Of a DNA stretch of 64,000 nt, positions 26,510-35,635 are shown one piece after another. The translations under genes were made by a program, and so were the position numbers. The notes under the pieces were generated by a model. The model had not been told where the DNA came from, searched no databases, and saw only the letters and a list, made by a program, of their open reading frames with translations. This DNA is from an uncultured Anaerolineae bacterium. GTDB lineage: Bacteria > Chloroflexota > Anaerolineae > Promineifilales > Promineifilaceae. Where the stretch lies: positions 62,001 through 126,000 of the forward strand of contig CAJQMR010000010.1 of assembly GCA_905479495.1 (NCBI GenBank), written 5' to 3'. Numbering within the stretch: the first letter of the stretch is position 1; every line of letters begins with the position of its first letter.

Positions 26510-26540
26510 TTGACTTAGAGCGCGCTCTAAGATGTACAGT
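26510..26540 (+). promoter_or_regulatory. MerR-type promoter with 19-bp spacer and perfect operator palindrome
   Basis: -35 TTGACT (26510-26515) and -10 TACAGT (26535-26540) are separated by 19 bp, the over-long spacing that MerR proteins correct by DNA distortion. The spacer holds a perfect 18-bp palindrome CTTAGAGCGCGCTCTAAG (26514-26531). It drives the aldo/keto reductase-merR operon, so the MerR product most likely autoregulates it. Confidence 0.85.
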
Positions 26541-26581
26541 GACTCCCACAAGCAAATTCGTTGAGCAAAAGGAGTCAAAAA

Positions 26582-27562
26582 ATGGAATTCAAAACGTTAC
26601 GAAACAGCAACTTGCGAATCAGCCCAATGGGATTGGGTGCCTGGGCCATTGGTGGCGAATGGATGTTTATCGACAATCAGGCAGGCTGGGGCAAGGTGGA
26701 TGACGCGGCATCGATTCGCGCCATTCAAGCGGCGCTGGATGCCGGGATCAATTTGATTGATACGGCCGCAAATTATGGCACCGGTCACAGCGAAGAGATC
26801 GTGGGCAAAGCGATTCAAGGCCGCCGCGATGAGGTGGTGATTGCTACCAAATTTGGCTTTGACGTGGACGAAGCAGCCAAAAAAGTCGCTTATCAGTCAC
26901 CAGAGGCGATTCTGCAAAATCTGGCGTTTGAATGCGAACGGAGCCTGCACCACCTGAACACAGATGTGATTGACATTTACCAGCTGCACATGTGGGAGTT
27001 CCCACCAGAGCGCGTGCCTGAGCTGCTAGACGGGCTAGAAAAGCTGGTGACACAGGGCAAAATCCGCACCTATGGCTGGAGCACGGATGATGTGGCCCTG
27101 GCAAAATTGTTTGCCGCTGGGGAGCATTGTGCCGTCATTCAGCACGCGGCAAACGTGATGGAACCGGCCACCGAAATGTTCAACTTCACCGCCGCAAGCG
27201 GCCTGACCAGCCTGGTACGCAGCCCACTACTGATGGGTTTTCTCTCTGACAAGTACGACAAGGATGCACAGTTTACAACCACTGACGTGCGCTATCGGGA
27301 GTTCCCAGCAGAGCGCATCGCCAAAATTGTGGCCAATCGTGCTAAAATTCGGGAGATTTTGATGAGCAACGGCCGTTCCGTTGTGCAAGGTGCGCTAGCT
27401 TGGCTGTGGGCAGTGGGTGAGCAAGTGGTCCCCATCCCCGGCATCCGCACCGAGGCGCAAGCGAGAGAAAACGCGGCGGCTATGGAATTTGGGCCTTTAA
27501 CGCCCGCGCAGATGGCCGAAATCGAGCAGCTGCTGGGGCGAGAGGAAGCGGTAATGGCATGA
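26582..27562 (+). CDS. Aldo/keto reductase
   Basis: 326 residues from ATG 26582, AAAGGAG seven bases upstream; a TTG seven codons earlier is inside that ribosome site. TIM-barrel oxidoreductase with the family marks LIDTAANYGTGHSEEIVG (catalytic Asp/Tyr), VVIATKFGF (Lys), IDIYQLHMWEF (His) and the NADPH-binding C-terminal VPIPGIRTEAQARENAAAM. Reduces aldehydes or ketones. Overlaps the merR gene (ATGA) and shares its promoter, suggesting a role in detoxifying a small electrophile or drug-like inducer. Confidence 0.9.
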   Translation: MEFKTLRNSNLRISPMGLGAWAIGGEWMFIDNQAGWGKVDDAASIRAIQAALDAGINLIDTAANYGTGHSEEIVGKAIQGRRDEVVIATKFGFDVDEAAKKVAYQSPEAILQNLAFECERSLHHLNTDVIDIYQLHMWEFPPERVPELLDGLEKLVTQGKIRTYGWSTDDVALAKLFAAGEHCAVIQHAANVMEPATEMFNFTAASGLTSLVRSPLLMGFLSDKYDKDAQFTTTDVRYREFPAERIAKIVANRAKIREILMSNGRSVVQGALAWLWAVGEQVVPIPGIRTEAQARENAAAMEFGPLTPAQMAEIEQLLGREEAVMA

Positions 27563-27960
27563 TTGAATTACAAGAAAAAACCTACACTATTCAAGAAGTC
27601 GCGGAAATGACCGACTTGTCAGCGCATACGCTGCGCTACTACGAGAAGATTGGCCTACTGGAGCACATCAGCCGGCATGAAAATGGGCATCGGCGCTACG
27701 CGGAGGAGGATTTGGGTTGGATTCATTTCCTCAAGCTGCTGCGGGCTACCGGAATGCCGATTCAGCAAATGCAGGTGTTCATGGAGTTTGCCCGCCAGGG
27801 CGACAGCACCGTTCCCGACCGCATAGAAGTACTCACTGAGCACCGGCGCGAGCTGGCAGCGCACATCGAGGAATTGCAAGATCACATGGCGCATCTGGAC
27901 CGCAAGATTGCTTATTACAATGGGCTGTTAACGGGTGAACCAGCCGAACCGTGTGATTAA
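27559..27960 (+). CDS. MerR-family transcriptional regulator
   Basis: 133 residues. Winged-helix N-terminus TIQEVAEMTDLSAHTLRYYEKIGLL with the wing HENGHRRYAEEDL, then a dimerising coiled coil (ELAAHIEELQDHMAHLDRKIAYYNGLL). The C-terminus has a single Cys (EPAEPCD), so it is not a metal-binding type such as MerR or CueR; similar regulators (AdhR/BltR-like) sit with aldo/keto reductases and respond to aldehydes. Start codon overlaps the reductase stop. Predicted to bind the palindrome at 26514-26531. Confidence 0.9.
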   Translation: MIELQEKTYTIQEVAEMTDLSAHTLRYYEKIGLLEHISRHENGHRRYAEEDLGWIHFLKLLRATGMPIQQMQVFMEFARQGDSTVPDRIEVLTEHRRELAAHIEELQDHMAHLDRKIAYYNGLLTGEPAEPCD

Positions 27961-28005
27961 ATCAATGTGGAGGAATGGTCAGACGGCCGTTTCTCCTCTT
28001 CATCA

Positions 28006-28371
28006 TCAATCTTCCCCTTCCAGATACATTTTTAACGCCACAGCATGATTGTGCCGCACGTCTTTGGCGGCAAACAACAGCGTAATCTTTCCCGAAGTTG
28101 CTTTCTGAAATAGCTCGGTCACCATTTCTGGCAGCTCGTCCAACTCAGCATGGTAGCGGTCGAGGAATTCGTCCCAGCGGGCAGGATCGTGGTTGAACCA
28201 TTTGCGCAGGCTGGGGGACGGGCCAATGCCACCCAGCCACAAATCGATCTGGGCATCTTCTTTGCTGACGCCGCGCGGCCACAGGCGGTCTACCAGCACG
28301 CGGAACCCATCGGTTGGCGCAGGGTCATCGTAAATTCTTTTAAGTTTCAGCGTAATTTCGTCGTATTTCAT
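28006..28371 (-). CDS. DUF488 family protein (YeaO-like)
   Basis: 121 residues: LKRIYDDPAPTDGFRVLVDRLWPRGVSKEDA and KWFNHDPARWDEFLDRYHAEL are the standard DUF488 blocks (given in part), ending TLLFAAKDVRHNHAVALKMYL. The family has conserved Arg, Trp and Asp residues but no established biochemical role. Overlaps the upstream 61-residue gene by 4 nt (ATGA). Confidence 0.85.
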   Translation of the reverse strand: MKYDEITLKLKRIYDDPAPTDGFRVLVDRLWPRGVSKEDAQIDLWLGGIGPSPSLRKWFNHDPARWDEFLDRYHAELDELPEMVTELFQKATSGKITLLFAAKDVRHNHAVALKMYLEGED

Positions 28372-28553
28372 GGGGTTAATAAGTCATCCAGGTTAAGGTT
28401 TTGTATGGCGGAAACGGCCGTTTCCACCGCCCCCTCCGCACACAAGCCATCCATACGCGCCTGCTCAAAGCCAGAAACGGCCGCTTTTACACAGGCATCG
28501 CGCACTTTTTCAGCCAATTCACGTTGGACATCAACAAAGTTTGGTTGACTCAT
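28368..28553 (-). CDS. Small acidic helical protein, unknown function
   Basis: 61 residues (MSQPNFVDVQRELAEKVRD to NLDDLLTP), likely all-helical. It is translationally coupled to DUF488 by ATGA overlap and lies 16 nt downstream of the alanine-dehydrogenase-like gene, with GGAACGG just before the start. Two ACGGCCG octamer sites fall inside and supply the ETAVS peptide. No family recognised. Confidence 0.6.
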   Translation of the reverse strand: MSQPNFVDVQRELAEKVRDACVKAAVSGFEQARMDGLCAEGAVETAVSAIQNLNLDDLLTP

Positions 28554-28569
28554 CAGCCGTTCCTTCTGA

Positions 28570-29709
28570 TTAAATTTTTTCGTGTGGGTAAGCCGCTGAC
28601 CGATTTTGAAAACGCAAGATATTCTCGTTTAAAATAACACCCTTTTCAATCTCGATGGCGCGGCGAATCGTTTCATTTTCATGCCAGGCGGTTGGACCAC
28701 TCATGACGACTTCAATATACGGCATAAGTGCCATACTAATCTCGTAAGTCGCCGAGCGCCATAGATAAGATGGTGAATGATCAACGGCGTAGTAGGTAAT
28801 CCCTTTGCCAACCGTAAAGATTGGATCATTGAAAGAAGTAGGCCGGGCAAAATCGAAGCCCATGCCCGCATCACAGCTCACATCAATAATCAAAGAGCCA
28901 GGCTGAAACTTGTTAATCTCAGCACCACGCACAAAAAGCAGCGGCTGATTGGGATCCTGAAAAATACAGTTCACCACAATGTCAAAGCTAGCCAGAGCCT
29001 CGGCCATTGAGACCGTTTGCCCATCTTGCTCAACCATCGGTTCACCTGCGGCCGTTATGCTGTATTCCCGATAATCAAGCCCAGGCATTTGGGCCACAAT
29101 TCCTAACTGTGGGCGAAACGTGAAGGCGGTGACGTCAGTAAATCCTTGCCCGCGCAACGCATGAAGCGCCCCCCGGCCAGTGGAACCAAAACCAATAACG
29201 GCCGCTCGTTTTGGCGGCCCATACGAACCTGTCATGCCATTCAACTGCAAAGCATGCAGCACACTAGCATACCCCGCCAGTTCATTGTTCTTTTGGAAAA
29301 CGTGCGCCTGCCAGGCATCGTTGCGCCAAATATTCATGGCTTCCCAGGCAATAAACGTCAGCCGTTTGTCGATGCCCACCTGGGTAATGCCTTCCCCCTG
29401 GACGCAGTGGGGCCACCCCCACACAATCTGTCCTTCACGAAACGAAGGAAAATCGGCTTCCGTGGGCTTGGCCAGCAAGATGATGTCGCAGTGCGCAAAC
29501 AACGCTTCACGAGACATGAGTCCAGCCACCTGCTGTTCCAGTTCTGCATCGGACATGTTAAAGCGGTGGCCATACCCCGTCTCCAAAAAAATGCGCTGGC
29601 GTAAGGCTGGGTCGATTTGGTCCAGGTGTGCCGGATCGAGTGGGGCACGCTTTTCATTTTGCTTAGTGGCTGTGCCAATCACACCTAGCGTTAATTTTGA
29701 TTCTGTCAT
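28570..29709 (-). CDS. Alanine dehydrogenase/PNT-family enzyme, N5-(carboxyethyl)ornithine synthase-like
   Basis: 379 residues from ATG 29707-29709 with GGAGG upstream (a 28-codon extension into the neighbour is rejected). N-terminal catalytic half opens [19 protein letters not shown] and contains [13 protein letters not shown]; the Rossmann half has [21 protein letters not shown]. This pattern matches N5-(carboxyethyl)ornithine synthase and related opine dehydrogenases of the AlaDH/PNT superfamily, which reductively join pyruvate to an amino acid amine. Overlaps the DUF255 gene by 4 nt. Substrate assignment is tentative. Confidence 0.75.
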   Translation of the reverse strand: MTESKLTLGVIGTATKQNEKRAPLDPAHLDQIDPALRQRIFLETGYGHRFNMSDAELEQQVAGLMSREALFAHCDIILLAKPTEADFPSFREGQIVWGWPHCVQGEGITQVGIDKRLTFIAWEAMNIWRNDAWQAHVFQKNNELAGYASVLHALQLNGMTGSYGPPKRAAVIGFGSTGRGALHALRGQGFTDVTAFTFRPQLGIVAQMPGLDYREYSITAAGEPMVEQDGQTVSMAEALASFDIVVNCIFQDPNQPLLFVRGAEINKFQPGSLIIDVSCDAGMGFDFARPTSFNDPIFTVGKGITYYAVDHSPSYLWRSATYEISMALMPYIEVVMSGPTAWHENETIRRAIEIEKGVILNENILRFQNRSAAYPHEKI

Positions 29710-31760
29710 AGATTTCCTCCAGGGAAAACGGTTAGTTGTTCGGTTAACGCCTCCGGTGTGTTCACTGGCTGCTGGCAAACAAAGCGGCGGCAAACGTAGG
29801 CCGTGGCTTTGCCGTCCAGCTTCCGGCGGTCAGCCAGGAGCGGGACGCCGCTGGTGCTGTCGCCAGAAGCTACGACCAGATTGGGGCGGAAGGCGGCAAA
29901 GGTTGTGTTGATCAGCGCTTCGGTATCGGGGAAGCCTGGATCGCCGTAGATGGCCACTTCTTGTGGATTGCTGGTGATGAAAACGGCCGCACACAGCCAG
30001 TGGGCAAACGCGTTGGGATACTGCACCATCGCACCGTAAAGAGAGGATACGGCCGTTTCTGCCACATCCCAATAATCCAAATTCCCTGTGTACAAACTCA
30101 GCTTGAGCAAAACGTGGGCCGCCATGGCGTTGGCGCTGGGCACGGCGTTGTCCTGTAAGTCCTTGGGACGATGGATAAGCGCTTCATGATCGTCTGATGT
30201 GTCATAAAAGCCGCCATGTTCGGCATCGTGAAAGTGGGTAAGCATCGTTTCCGCCAGCTCTTGCGCCCAGGTAAACCACTGCTCGTCAAAGGTCGTTTGG
30301 TAGAGCGCCAGCAGGCCATCGGCCAGGTAGGCATAATCTTCGAGGTAGCCGTTGTACTTCGCTTCGGCACCAGCCTTCCAGGTGCGTAGGAGACGGCCGT
30401 CTTCGGTGCGCAGGTTGTTGTAGAGGAATTGGGCGTTTAGGACGGCCGTTGCCGTGTAGTCCGGCCGCTGCAAAACACGTCCCGCCTCGGCAAAAGCGGC
30501 CAACATCAAGCCGTTCCAGGCCGTCAGCACCTTGTCATCCAATCCTGGCCACACACGCTGGGCGCGAATGTCATACAGCTTTTGTCTGGCTGCCGCCAGC
30601 CGTTCCTGTACTTTTTCTTCGGACATTTTTGTGGCCCAGGCCACCTCATCCAGCTCTTTTTTGATGTTGAGGATGTTGCTGCCTTCCCAGTTGCCGTTTT
30701 CGGTCACGTCGTAGTAGAGCTTGAACAGTTCGGCATCTTCACCCAGATGCTCATCAATTTCAGCGGCAAACCAGGTGTAAAATTTGCCTTCTTCACCCTC
30801 GCTGTCAGCATCGTAGCTGCTGTAGAAGCCGCCATCCTCGTGGCGCAGCTCGCGCGTCACAAAATCCAGCGTCTCCTCGACGATGCGGCGATAGAGCGGC
30901 TCCTGGGTAACCTGGTAGGCGTGCAGGTAAGCGCGGGCCAGCAGGGCATTGTCGTACAACATCTTCTCGAAGTGGGGCACCAGCCAGTTCACGTCTGTTG
31001 AATAGCGGGCAAAACCGCCGCCCAGCTGGTCGTACATGCCGCCGTAGGCCATCTTTTTGAGCGTGGTTTCGGCCATGTGCAGGGCGCGGCTGTCGTTGTG
31101 CAGTACAAAGCTTTGCAATAGATATTCCAGCGTCATAGACGGTGGGAATTTGGGTGCGCCGCCAAAGCCACCGCGCTCGTGGTCAAAGGTGGTAGCCAGG
31201 GCAGAAGTGACTTTGCCAAACATGCCAGGGCTCAACACATCTGCTTCGCCGCTGAGAACGGCCGTTCGCTGCAAATGGTTCGTAATCTCCCCGGCGCTCT
31301 GCAAGATGTCGTCCCGCTTCGTTTCCCAAGCGTTGATGATGCCCTGCATCAGCTGGATGAAGCTGGGCATGCCGTGGCGCGGTGCGGGAGGGAAGTAGGT
31401 GCCGCCGTAAAACGGCCGTCCCTCCGGCGTCAGAAAAACGGTCATGGGCCAACCGCCCTGCCCGGTCATGGCCACCACCGCTTGCATATAAATGGCGTCC
31501 AGGTCGGGCCGTTCTTCCCGGTCTACCTTGATGTTGACAAAGTGGCGGTTCATGTATTCGGCCGTGGCCGGGTTTTCAAACGATTCGTGGGCCATCACGT
31601 GGCACCAATGGCAAGCAGCGTAACCGATGCTGAGCAAAATTGGCTTGTTTTCGTTACGGGCTTTTTGCAGGGCTTCTTCGCCCCAGGGATACCATTCCAC
31701 GGGATTATCGACGTGTTGCAGCAAATACGGACTTGTTTCTTGAGCTAAATAATTCGGCAT
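29706..31760 (-). CDS. DUF255 thioredoxin-domain protein (YyaL/SSP411 family)
   Basis: 684 residues, full family length. N-terminal thioredoxin-like domain with the CxxC motif in [18 protein letters not shown] and [15 protein letters not shown]; the remainder is an (alpha/alpha)6 glycosidase-like barrel ([39 protein letters not shown]). Members are cytosolic, possibly sugar-epimerase- or redox-related; mammalian SPATA20 is a relative. First gene of a minus-strand operon with the alanine-dehydrogenase-like, 61-residue and DUF488 genes. Exact reaction unknown. Confidence 0.9.
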   Translation of the reverse strand: MPNYLAQETSPYLLQHVDNPVEWYPWGEEALQKARNENKPILLSIGYAACHWCHVMAHESFENPATAEYMNRHFVNIKVDREERPDLDAIYMQAVVAMTGQGGWPMTVFLTPEGRPFYGGTYFPPAPRHGMPSFIQLMQGIINAWETKRDDILQSAGEITNHLQRTAVLSGEADVLSPGMFGKVTSALATTFDHERGGFGGAPKFPPSMTLEYLLQSFVLHNDSRALHMAETTLKKMAYGGMYDQLGGGFARYSTDVNWLVPHFEKMLYDNALLARAYLHAYQVTQEPLYRRIVEETLDFVTRELRHEDGGFYSSYDADSEGEEGKFYTWFAAEIDEHLGEDAELFKLYYDVTENGNWEGSNILNIKKELDEVAWATKMSEEKVQERLAAARQKLYDIRAQRVWPGLDDKVLTAWNGLMLAAFAEAGRVLQRPDYTATAVLNAQFLYNNLRTEDGRLLRTWKAGAEAKYNGYLEDYAYLADGLLALYQTTFDEQWFTWAQELAETMLTHFHDAEHGGFYDTSDDHEALIHRPKDLQDNAVPSANAMAAHVLLKLSLYTGNLDYWDVAETAVSSLYGAMVQYPNAFAHWLCAAVFITSNPQEVAIYGDPGFPDTEALINTTFAAFRPNLVVASGDSTSGVPLLADRRKLDGKATAYVCRRFVCQQPVNTPEALTEQLTVFPGGNL

Positions 31761-31779
31761 AAATCTCCTTCAAGGAAAA

Positions 31780-31915
31780 TCCGCAGATTACGCAGATGAA
31801 CGCAGATTTTCTGTTGAACGGGTCAAGTTTACTTGGTGTAAGAATTTCATGTCAGGTCAAAAAGCAAGTAGGCAAATTTTGACAATTAACCATTAACCAT
31901 TAACAATTACCCATT
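31780..31915. repeat. Two heptamer-type repeat tracts in an intergenic gap
   Basis: GCAGATTACGCAGATGAACGCAGATT (in part) at about 31783-31809 and ATTAACCATTAACCATTAAC at about 31885-31904; the second is a clean 7-nt repeat of ATTAACC. No gene lies between 31761 and 31923. Confidence 0.7.
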
Positions 31916-31923
31916 TTCACCTG

Positions 31924-33924
31924 ATGATACATCAAGACCTGATGACACGAAACAAGCTCTACACCAGACTGGCACTCATCGGCCTCATTCTCATTACGCT
32001 CTCAATCTATTTCCCCCCGTTCGATTGGGCATTTGTGGGCGATGACTATGTGCAATTTGATTATATCAAGGAAGTGATGGCCCATCCCTGGCTGGGCTTT
32101 TCGCTGTTTAATCCTTATTATCTCCCCTGGTATTATCGCCCCCTGCAACTCGTCTGGTTCTCCTGGCTGGAAGCGATTTTTCATTTTGTGCCCAATGGCT
32201 ATTACTGGACAGCGTTGTTGTTTCATGCCCTGGCTGTTTCGTTGGTTTATCGTGTGGCGCGGCAGTTTAAGTTGGGGATGTTTACGGCCGTTCTCGTAGC
32301 CACGCTTTTTGCCATTCACAGCCACTGGGTCGATGTAGTCAGCTGGATTAGCAGCATTGCCATTGTGTTAGCGGCCGTTTTTTCTTTGCTGACGTTGAGC
32401 GCGTGGTTGAGTTATTTGAAACGGCCGTCCACCCGCCAACTCTTACTCACCCTCCTCTTTTGCCTGCTTACCTTCCTCTCCCATGAAGAAAGTGTGCTGC
32501 TGCCACCGTTTTTGCTGCTCATGCTCCTGGTAGAGAGATTAGAAATCAGAGATTGGCGATTAAAAGTTCGCGACAAAATCTCTAATCGCCAATCGCCAAT
32601 CGCCAAAAAAGAAATTTTACTTTTCGTCACGCTTGGTCTCCTCACCCTGGCCTACCTGTATGTTCAATTCACCCGTCCCAACCTCACCATCGACATCGCC
32701 AGCCGCCAAACAACCGAGTGGCTAACCTATCTCACCTGGTCAGAATTTTCTAAATTTGTTGTGGTGACCCTGTTTCGCTTCTCCTTCATCGTGCGATTGG
32801 TAAGCCTAAGCGGCTGGGCGGCATCATTGTTTGTAGCTACCGTGTTGGTTTTGCTAGGGATGTGGTTTTGGTGGGGCAATCGAACCGTGCGGCTGGGGCT
32901 AGCCTGGCTGCTGCTGCACCTGACGTTTATCTACTGGGCGTTGTGGACGCAGCTGCCTGAACTGTACGCCGGACGGCACATTTACCAGGGGATGATTGGC
33001 CTGGTTCTGGCCATTGGGGCATCACTGGAGACGGTTCTGCAGGAGAATTTTTCACCGCAGAGAGCACGGAGGTCGCGGAGGGAAAAAGAAAAATCTCTGC
33101 GCTCTCCGCGTTCTCCGCGGTTAAATCAACTTGTTTTACTGGTGATTGTTACGGCCGTTTCCCTCCACCACATCAACCAAACCCGAAACACCCAACAACA
33201 ATGGCTGGATAACGTCACCGAAGAAGCCATAGCCCGACAGCAGTTGGCCCAACTGTATCCCAGCATCAGCCCGGACAATCATTTTTTCTCGGTGCGCTTC
33301 CCCATTGCCCCCCAGTTCACCCGCAGCGTGGTGCAGCTCTGGTACGATACACCGCTGGAACGCCCTGGCGGCAGCCTAGATCACTTACGAGCAACAGGCC
33401 AGGCAGACCGCAGCACCGTGGTGCTGGATTACGCCGATGGGCAAGTGTATAACTTGATGCCGGAACTCCAGGAGCACGACAAAACAATCTTCCTCTGGGC
33501 GCAGCAGTCCCAGCGCACCTGGATAGAAGCGGATGGAACGGAAACGGCCGTATCCGATCCCGACACCTCCCTCCCCATTGTTGCTGCCCAAAACGGCAGC
33601 CAGTTAGCCATCAAAATGACACCACAAAACGGCCGTTGGCTGTCGCACAGCGTGATTGCTACCATTCCCCCAAATGGTGAACTGAACACCGCCATCCTGC
33701 CTCGTCCCGGCCTGCGCTACCGGCTGCGGCTGCGCACATCGGAAGGTGAAGAAGTTGTTTTGCTAGATACAAACGAAGGTGAGGCACAAAACTGGCAGCC
33801 AGTTGCTGTTTCGTTGGCGGATTATGCGGGAACGGCCGTAACCCTTCGTTTTGAGGTTTGGGGAGAGAATGCGGCGGAGACTGTCAGTGGCTATTGGGCC
33901 AATCCACGTCTGGTCGTCAATTAG
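31924..33924 (+). CDS. Multi-pass membrane protein, GT-C/PMT-like glycosyltransferase
   Basis: 666 residues. First helix, then the acidic loop FVGDDYVQFDYIKEV, which fits the Asp-Asp catalytic loop after TM1 of GT-C transferases; about 10 further helices; a ~200-residue C-terminal extracytoplasmic beta-rich domain (from ~460). GT-C enzymes use lipid-linked sugars to glycosylate proteins or lipids outside the membrane. Two cytosolic or loop segments are encoded by repeat DNA (ERLEIRDWRLKVRDKISNRQ at ~202-221, and SPQRARRSRREKEKSLRSPR at ~378-397) and look like later insertions. The start may be ATG 31924 or ATG 31942; neither has a good ribosome site. Confidence 0.7.
   Translation: MIHQDLMTRNKLYTRLALIGLILITLSIYFPPFDWAFVGDDYVQFDYIKEVMAHPWLGFSLFNPYYLPWYYRPLQLVWFSWLEAIFHFVPNGYYWTALLFHALAVSLVYRVARQFKLGMFTAVLVATLFAIHSHWVDVVSWISSIAIVLAAVFSLLTLSAWLSYLKRPSTRQLLLTLLFCLLTFLSHEESVLLPPFLLLMLLVERLEIRDWRLKVRDKISNRQSPIAKKEILLFVTLGLLTLAYLYVQFTRPNLTIDIASRQTTEWLTYLTWSEFSKFVVVTLFRFSFIVRLVSLSGWAASLFVATVLVLLGMWFWWGNRTVRLGLAWLLLHLTFIYWALWTQLPELYAGRHIYQGMIGLVLAIGASLETVLQENFSPQRARRSRREKEKSLRSPRSPRLNQLVLLVIVTAVSLHHINQTRNTQQQWLDNVTEEAIARQQLAQLYPSISPDNHFFSVRFPIAPQFTRSVVQLWYDTPLERPGGSLDHLRATGQADRSTVVLDYADGQVYNLMPELQEHDKTIFLWAQQSQRTWIEADGTETAVSDPDTSLPIVAAQNGSQLAIKMTPQNGRWLSHSVIATIPPNGELNTAILPRPGLRYRLRLRTSEGEEVVLLDTNEGEAQNWQPVAVSLADYAGTAVTLRFEVWGENAAETVSGYWANPRLVVN
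32531..32608. repeat. Heptamer repeat tract inserted in a coding region, with internal inverted repeat
   Basis: Left half AGAGATTAG...GATTGGCGATT (arm 32551-32561) pairs with AATCGCCAATC (32584-32594), followed by CGCCAAT heptamers. Same units as the intergenic tracts; here in frame within the GT-C-like gene. Confidence 0.8.
33041..33126. repeat. Second in-frame repeat tract in the same gene
   Basis: Units GCAGAGA, GCACGGAG, GTCGCGGAG are followed by the complementary series CTCTGCG, CTCTCCGCG, TTCTCCGCGG. It encodes a strongly basic Arg/Ser loop between hydrophobic segments. Confidence 0.75.
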
Positions 33925-33925
33925 C

Positions 33926-34561
33926 TCAATGGCCCAGAGCCGCCAGCTGCCAAAATAAACCTGCCAGGGGTAAATAAATGATGAGGGCAGTAACGGCCGT
34001 TATATACAAGCCATAGCCGGAGGGAACGGCCGTACTCACGCTGAACAAAATTGCCGCTATCATCATGGTCGTTGCCATGGCTGGCAGAAAAAATTCACGA
34101 TTGCCAATCATAATCACCATAATGATTTGCCCCAGGCTGAACAAAATCGATCCGGCAATAAACGTGCCCGTCACCCAAACCTGGCTGCCGTCAAAAAACA
34201 GTTTGGCGGAACCGCCCGCCCGGCGCACCGCCAGCGGACCGATGCCGTCCGCGCCCAGTCCAAACATCTGCGCCGCACCACCAACGATCATCAAGACAAG
34301 GCCAACGCTGGCCCAAAAACGGTCGAGTGACCACAACAAATACAGGTTGATCACGGCCGACACCACCACGCCCAGCCCAAAACCAATAGCGCTGAGCAAA
34401 TGACCCCAAAACCATCGTTTCGATTTTGCCGTGGCTGCTTCCGCCAATTCATGATCGGCATAGTTGCGCACCACAGGGATCAACACAATCCCCAACGCCA
34501 GCACCAGGGGAAAAAGTGTCGTCAGAACAGCAAAGAAAGTAAAACGCGGATTTCCTGTCAT
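33926..34561 (-). CDS. Polytopic membrane protein of unknown function
   Basis: 211 residues with about six hydrophobic helices (FFAVLTTLFPLVLALGIVLI, VVVSAVINLYLLWSL, VGLVLMIVGGAAQMFGLG, and others). A polar hairpin between helices 3 and 4 (ADGIGPLAVRRAGGSAKLFF) is the only charged cluster. No family recognised. It starts 13 nt after trpA on the same strand, so it is likely co-transcribed, and ends 1 nt from the convergent GT-C-like gene. Confidence 0.65.
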   Translation of the reverse strand: MTGNPRFTFFAVLTTLFPLVLALGIVLIPVVRNYADHELAEAATAKSKRWFWGHLLSAIGFGLGVVVSAVINLYLLWSLDRFWASVGLVLMIVGGAAQMFGLGADGIGPLAVRRAGGSAKLFFDGSQVWVTGTFIAGSILFSLGQIIMVIMIGNREFFLPAMATTMMIAAILFSVSTAVPSGYGLYITAVTALIIYLPLAGLFWQLAALGH

Positions 34562-34574
34562 ACGCTACACGAAC

Positions 34575-35378
34575 CTACTTTTGCAAACCATCTTGCAGCG
34601 ATTTTACAAATTGGACGGCCGCTGTCACCTTATCCTCGCCCGCGTTCACGGCATTGATAAGCGCACTGCCCACAATCACACCGTCGGCCACCTGCCCTAC
34701 TTCGGCCGCCTGCGCCGGATTGCTAATGCCAAAACCGACTGCTAGGGAAACGGCCGTTTCCGCCCGCACCTTATTCACAAACCCTGCCAAATCAGTCCGT
34801 ACCTGGCTGCGCGCCCCGGTCACCCCGGTGACGCTAACGAGGTAAATGAAGCCGCGCGCTCGTGCCGTCACCTGGTCGATTCGGCTTTGGTTACTGGTAG
34901 GAGCCAAAAAGTGAACAAGTGACAGACCAGATTCGGCCGTCAGTGCATCTAAATCTTCCGCTTCTTCCGGTGGCAAATCCGGCACAATAAAGCCATCTAC
35001 ACCTGCCGCAGCCGCATCATGCACATAATTGGCTTCACCGTAAGCCAAAATCGGATTGACATAACCCATCAGCATGATGGGGGTTTGCACGCCGCGCCGT
35101 CGTAATTCACGCACCATGTCCAGGCAGCTGGCCGTCGTCGTGCCGTTTTCCAGCGATACCTGGGTGCTGTGCTGCACCGTTGGCCCATCAGCCAGCGGAT
35201 CGCTAAAAGGCACGCCCAGCTCCAGCAAATCGCTGTACGGAGCGATAGCTTCGATAATGTCTAGCGAGGTCTCGGCATTCGGGTAGCCAAGGGTGAAGTA
35301 AGGCATAAGTGCGGCCGTTTGTTGAGCATGGGCCTGTTTGAATGCGGCCGTGATGTGATCTGTTCCGGTTTGGGTCAT
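34575..35378 (-). CDS. trpA: Tryptophan synthase alpha chain
   Basis: 267 residues from ATG 35376-35378 (AGGAAG upstream; a 16-codon extension lacks homology). TIM barrel with MPYFTLGYPNAETSL, LELGVPFSDPLADGPTVQ (catalytic Glu and Asp region), VDGFIVPDLPPEEAEDL and GFIYLVSVTGVTGARS with the GFGISNP phosphate-binding turn. Cleaves indole-3-glycerol phosphate to indole and glyceraldehyde 3-phosphate, and normally works with TrpB. No other trp gene is in the window. Confidence 0.95.
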   Translation of the reverse strand: MTQTGTDHITAAFKQAHAQQTAALMPYFTLGYPNAETSLDIIEAIAPYSDLLELGVPFSDPLADGPTVQHSTQVSLENGTTTASCLDMVRELRRRGVQTPIMLMGYVNPILAYGEANYVHDAAAAGVDGFIVPDLPPEEAEDLDALTAESGLSLVHFLAPTSNQSRIDQVTARARGFIYLVSVTGVTGARSQVRTDLAGFVNKVRAETAVSLAVGFGISNPAQAAEVGQVADGVIVGSALINAVNAGEDKVTAAVQFVKSLQDGLQK

Positions 35379-35484
35379 CTTAGTTTCTTCCTGGTCTAAA
35401 TTCCCCCAGAAACTGCCCTTGTGCAACGTTGCCCGTCTAACAGTTTCCGGAGGAATGGCATTTTATTGTACGGGTGAGTATATA

Positions 35485-35518
35485 ACGCCAATAGCGAGTG
35501 GGCGAGTGGCGAGTCGAA
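35485..35518. repeat. GCGAGTG heptamer tract
   Basis: AGCGAGTGGGCGAGTGGCGAGT is three 7-8-nt units in the gap between trpA and the response regulator. Confidence 0.6.
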
Positions 35519-35524
35519 CGCTGT

Positions 35525-35586
35525 AGATTGGTCCAATCTTATGTTGTGTACCGCGAAAAGAGCAACAGGCAAGATTGGACCAATCT
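35525..35586. repeat. AGATTGGTCCAAT hairpin repeat, copy 2
   Basis: Perfect 16-bp inverted repeat AGATTGGTCCAATCTT (35525-35540) and AAGATTGGACCAATCT (35571-35586), the same arm as at 13974-14030. It lies 50 bp upstream of the PhoB-like gene, so it could affect the leader RNA of that operon. Confidence 0.7.
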
Positions 35587-35635
35587 TGTCCATTTCCATT
35601 GACGCCAACACCGTTCGGGGTTACAAAAGAAAAAT

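Noticed and set aside
29180-29911. 243-residue plus-strand frame
   Set aside because: Runs antisense through two overlapping real genes on the minus strand; Cys/Ser/Arg-rich composition typical of shadow frames.
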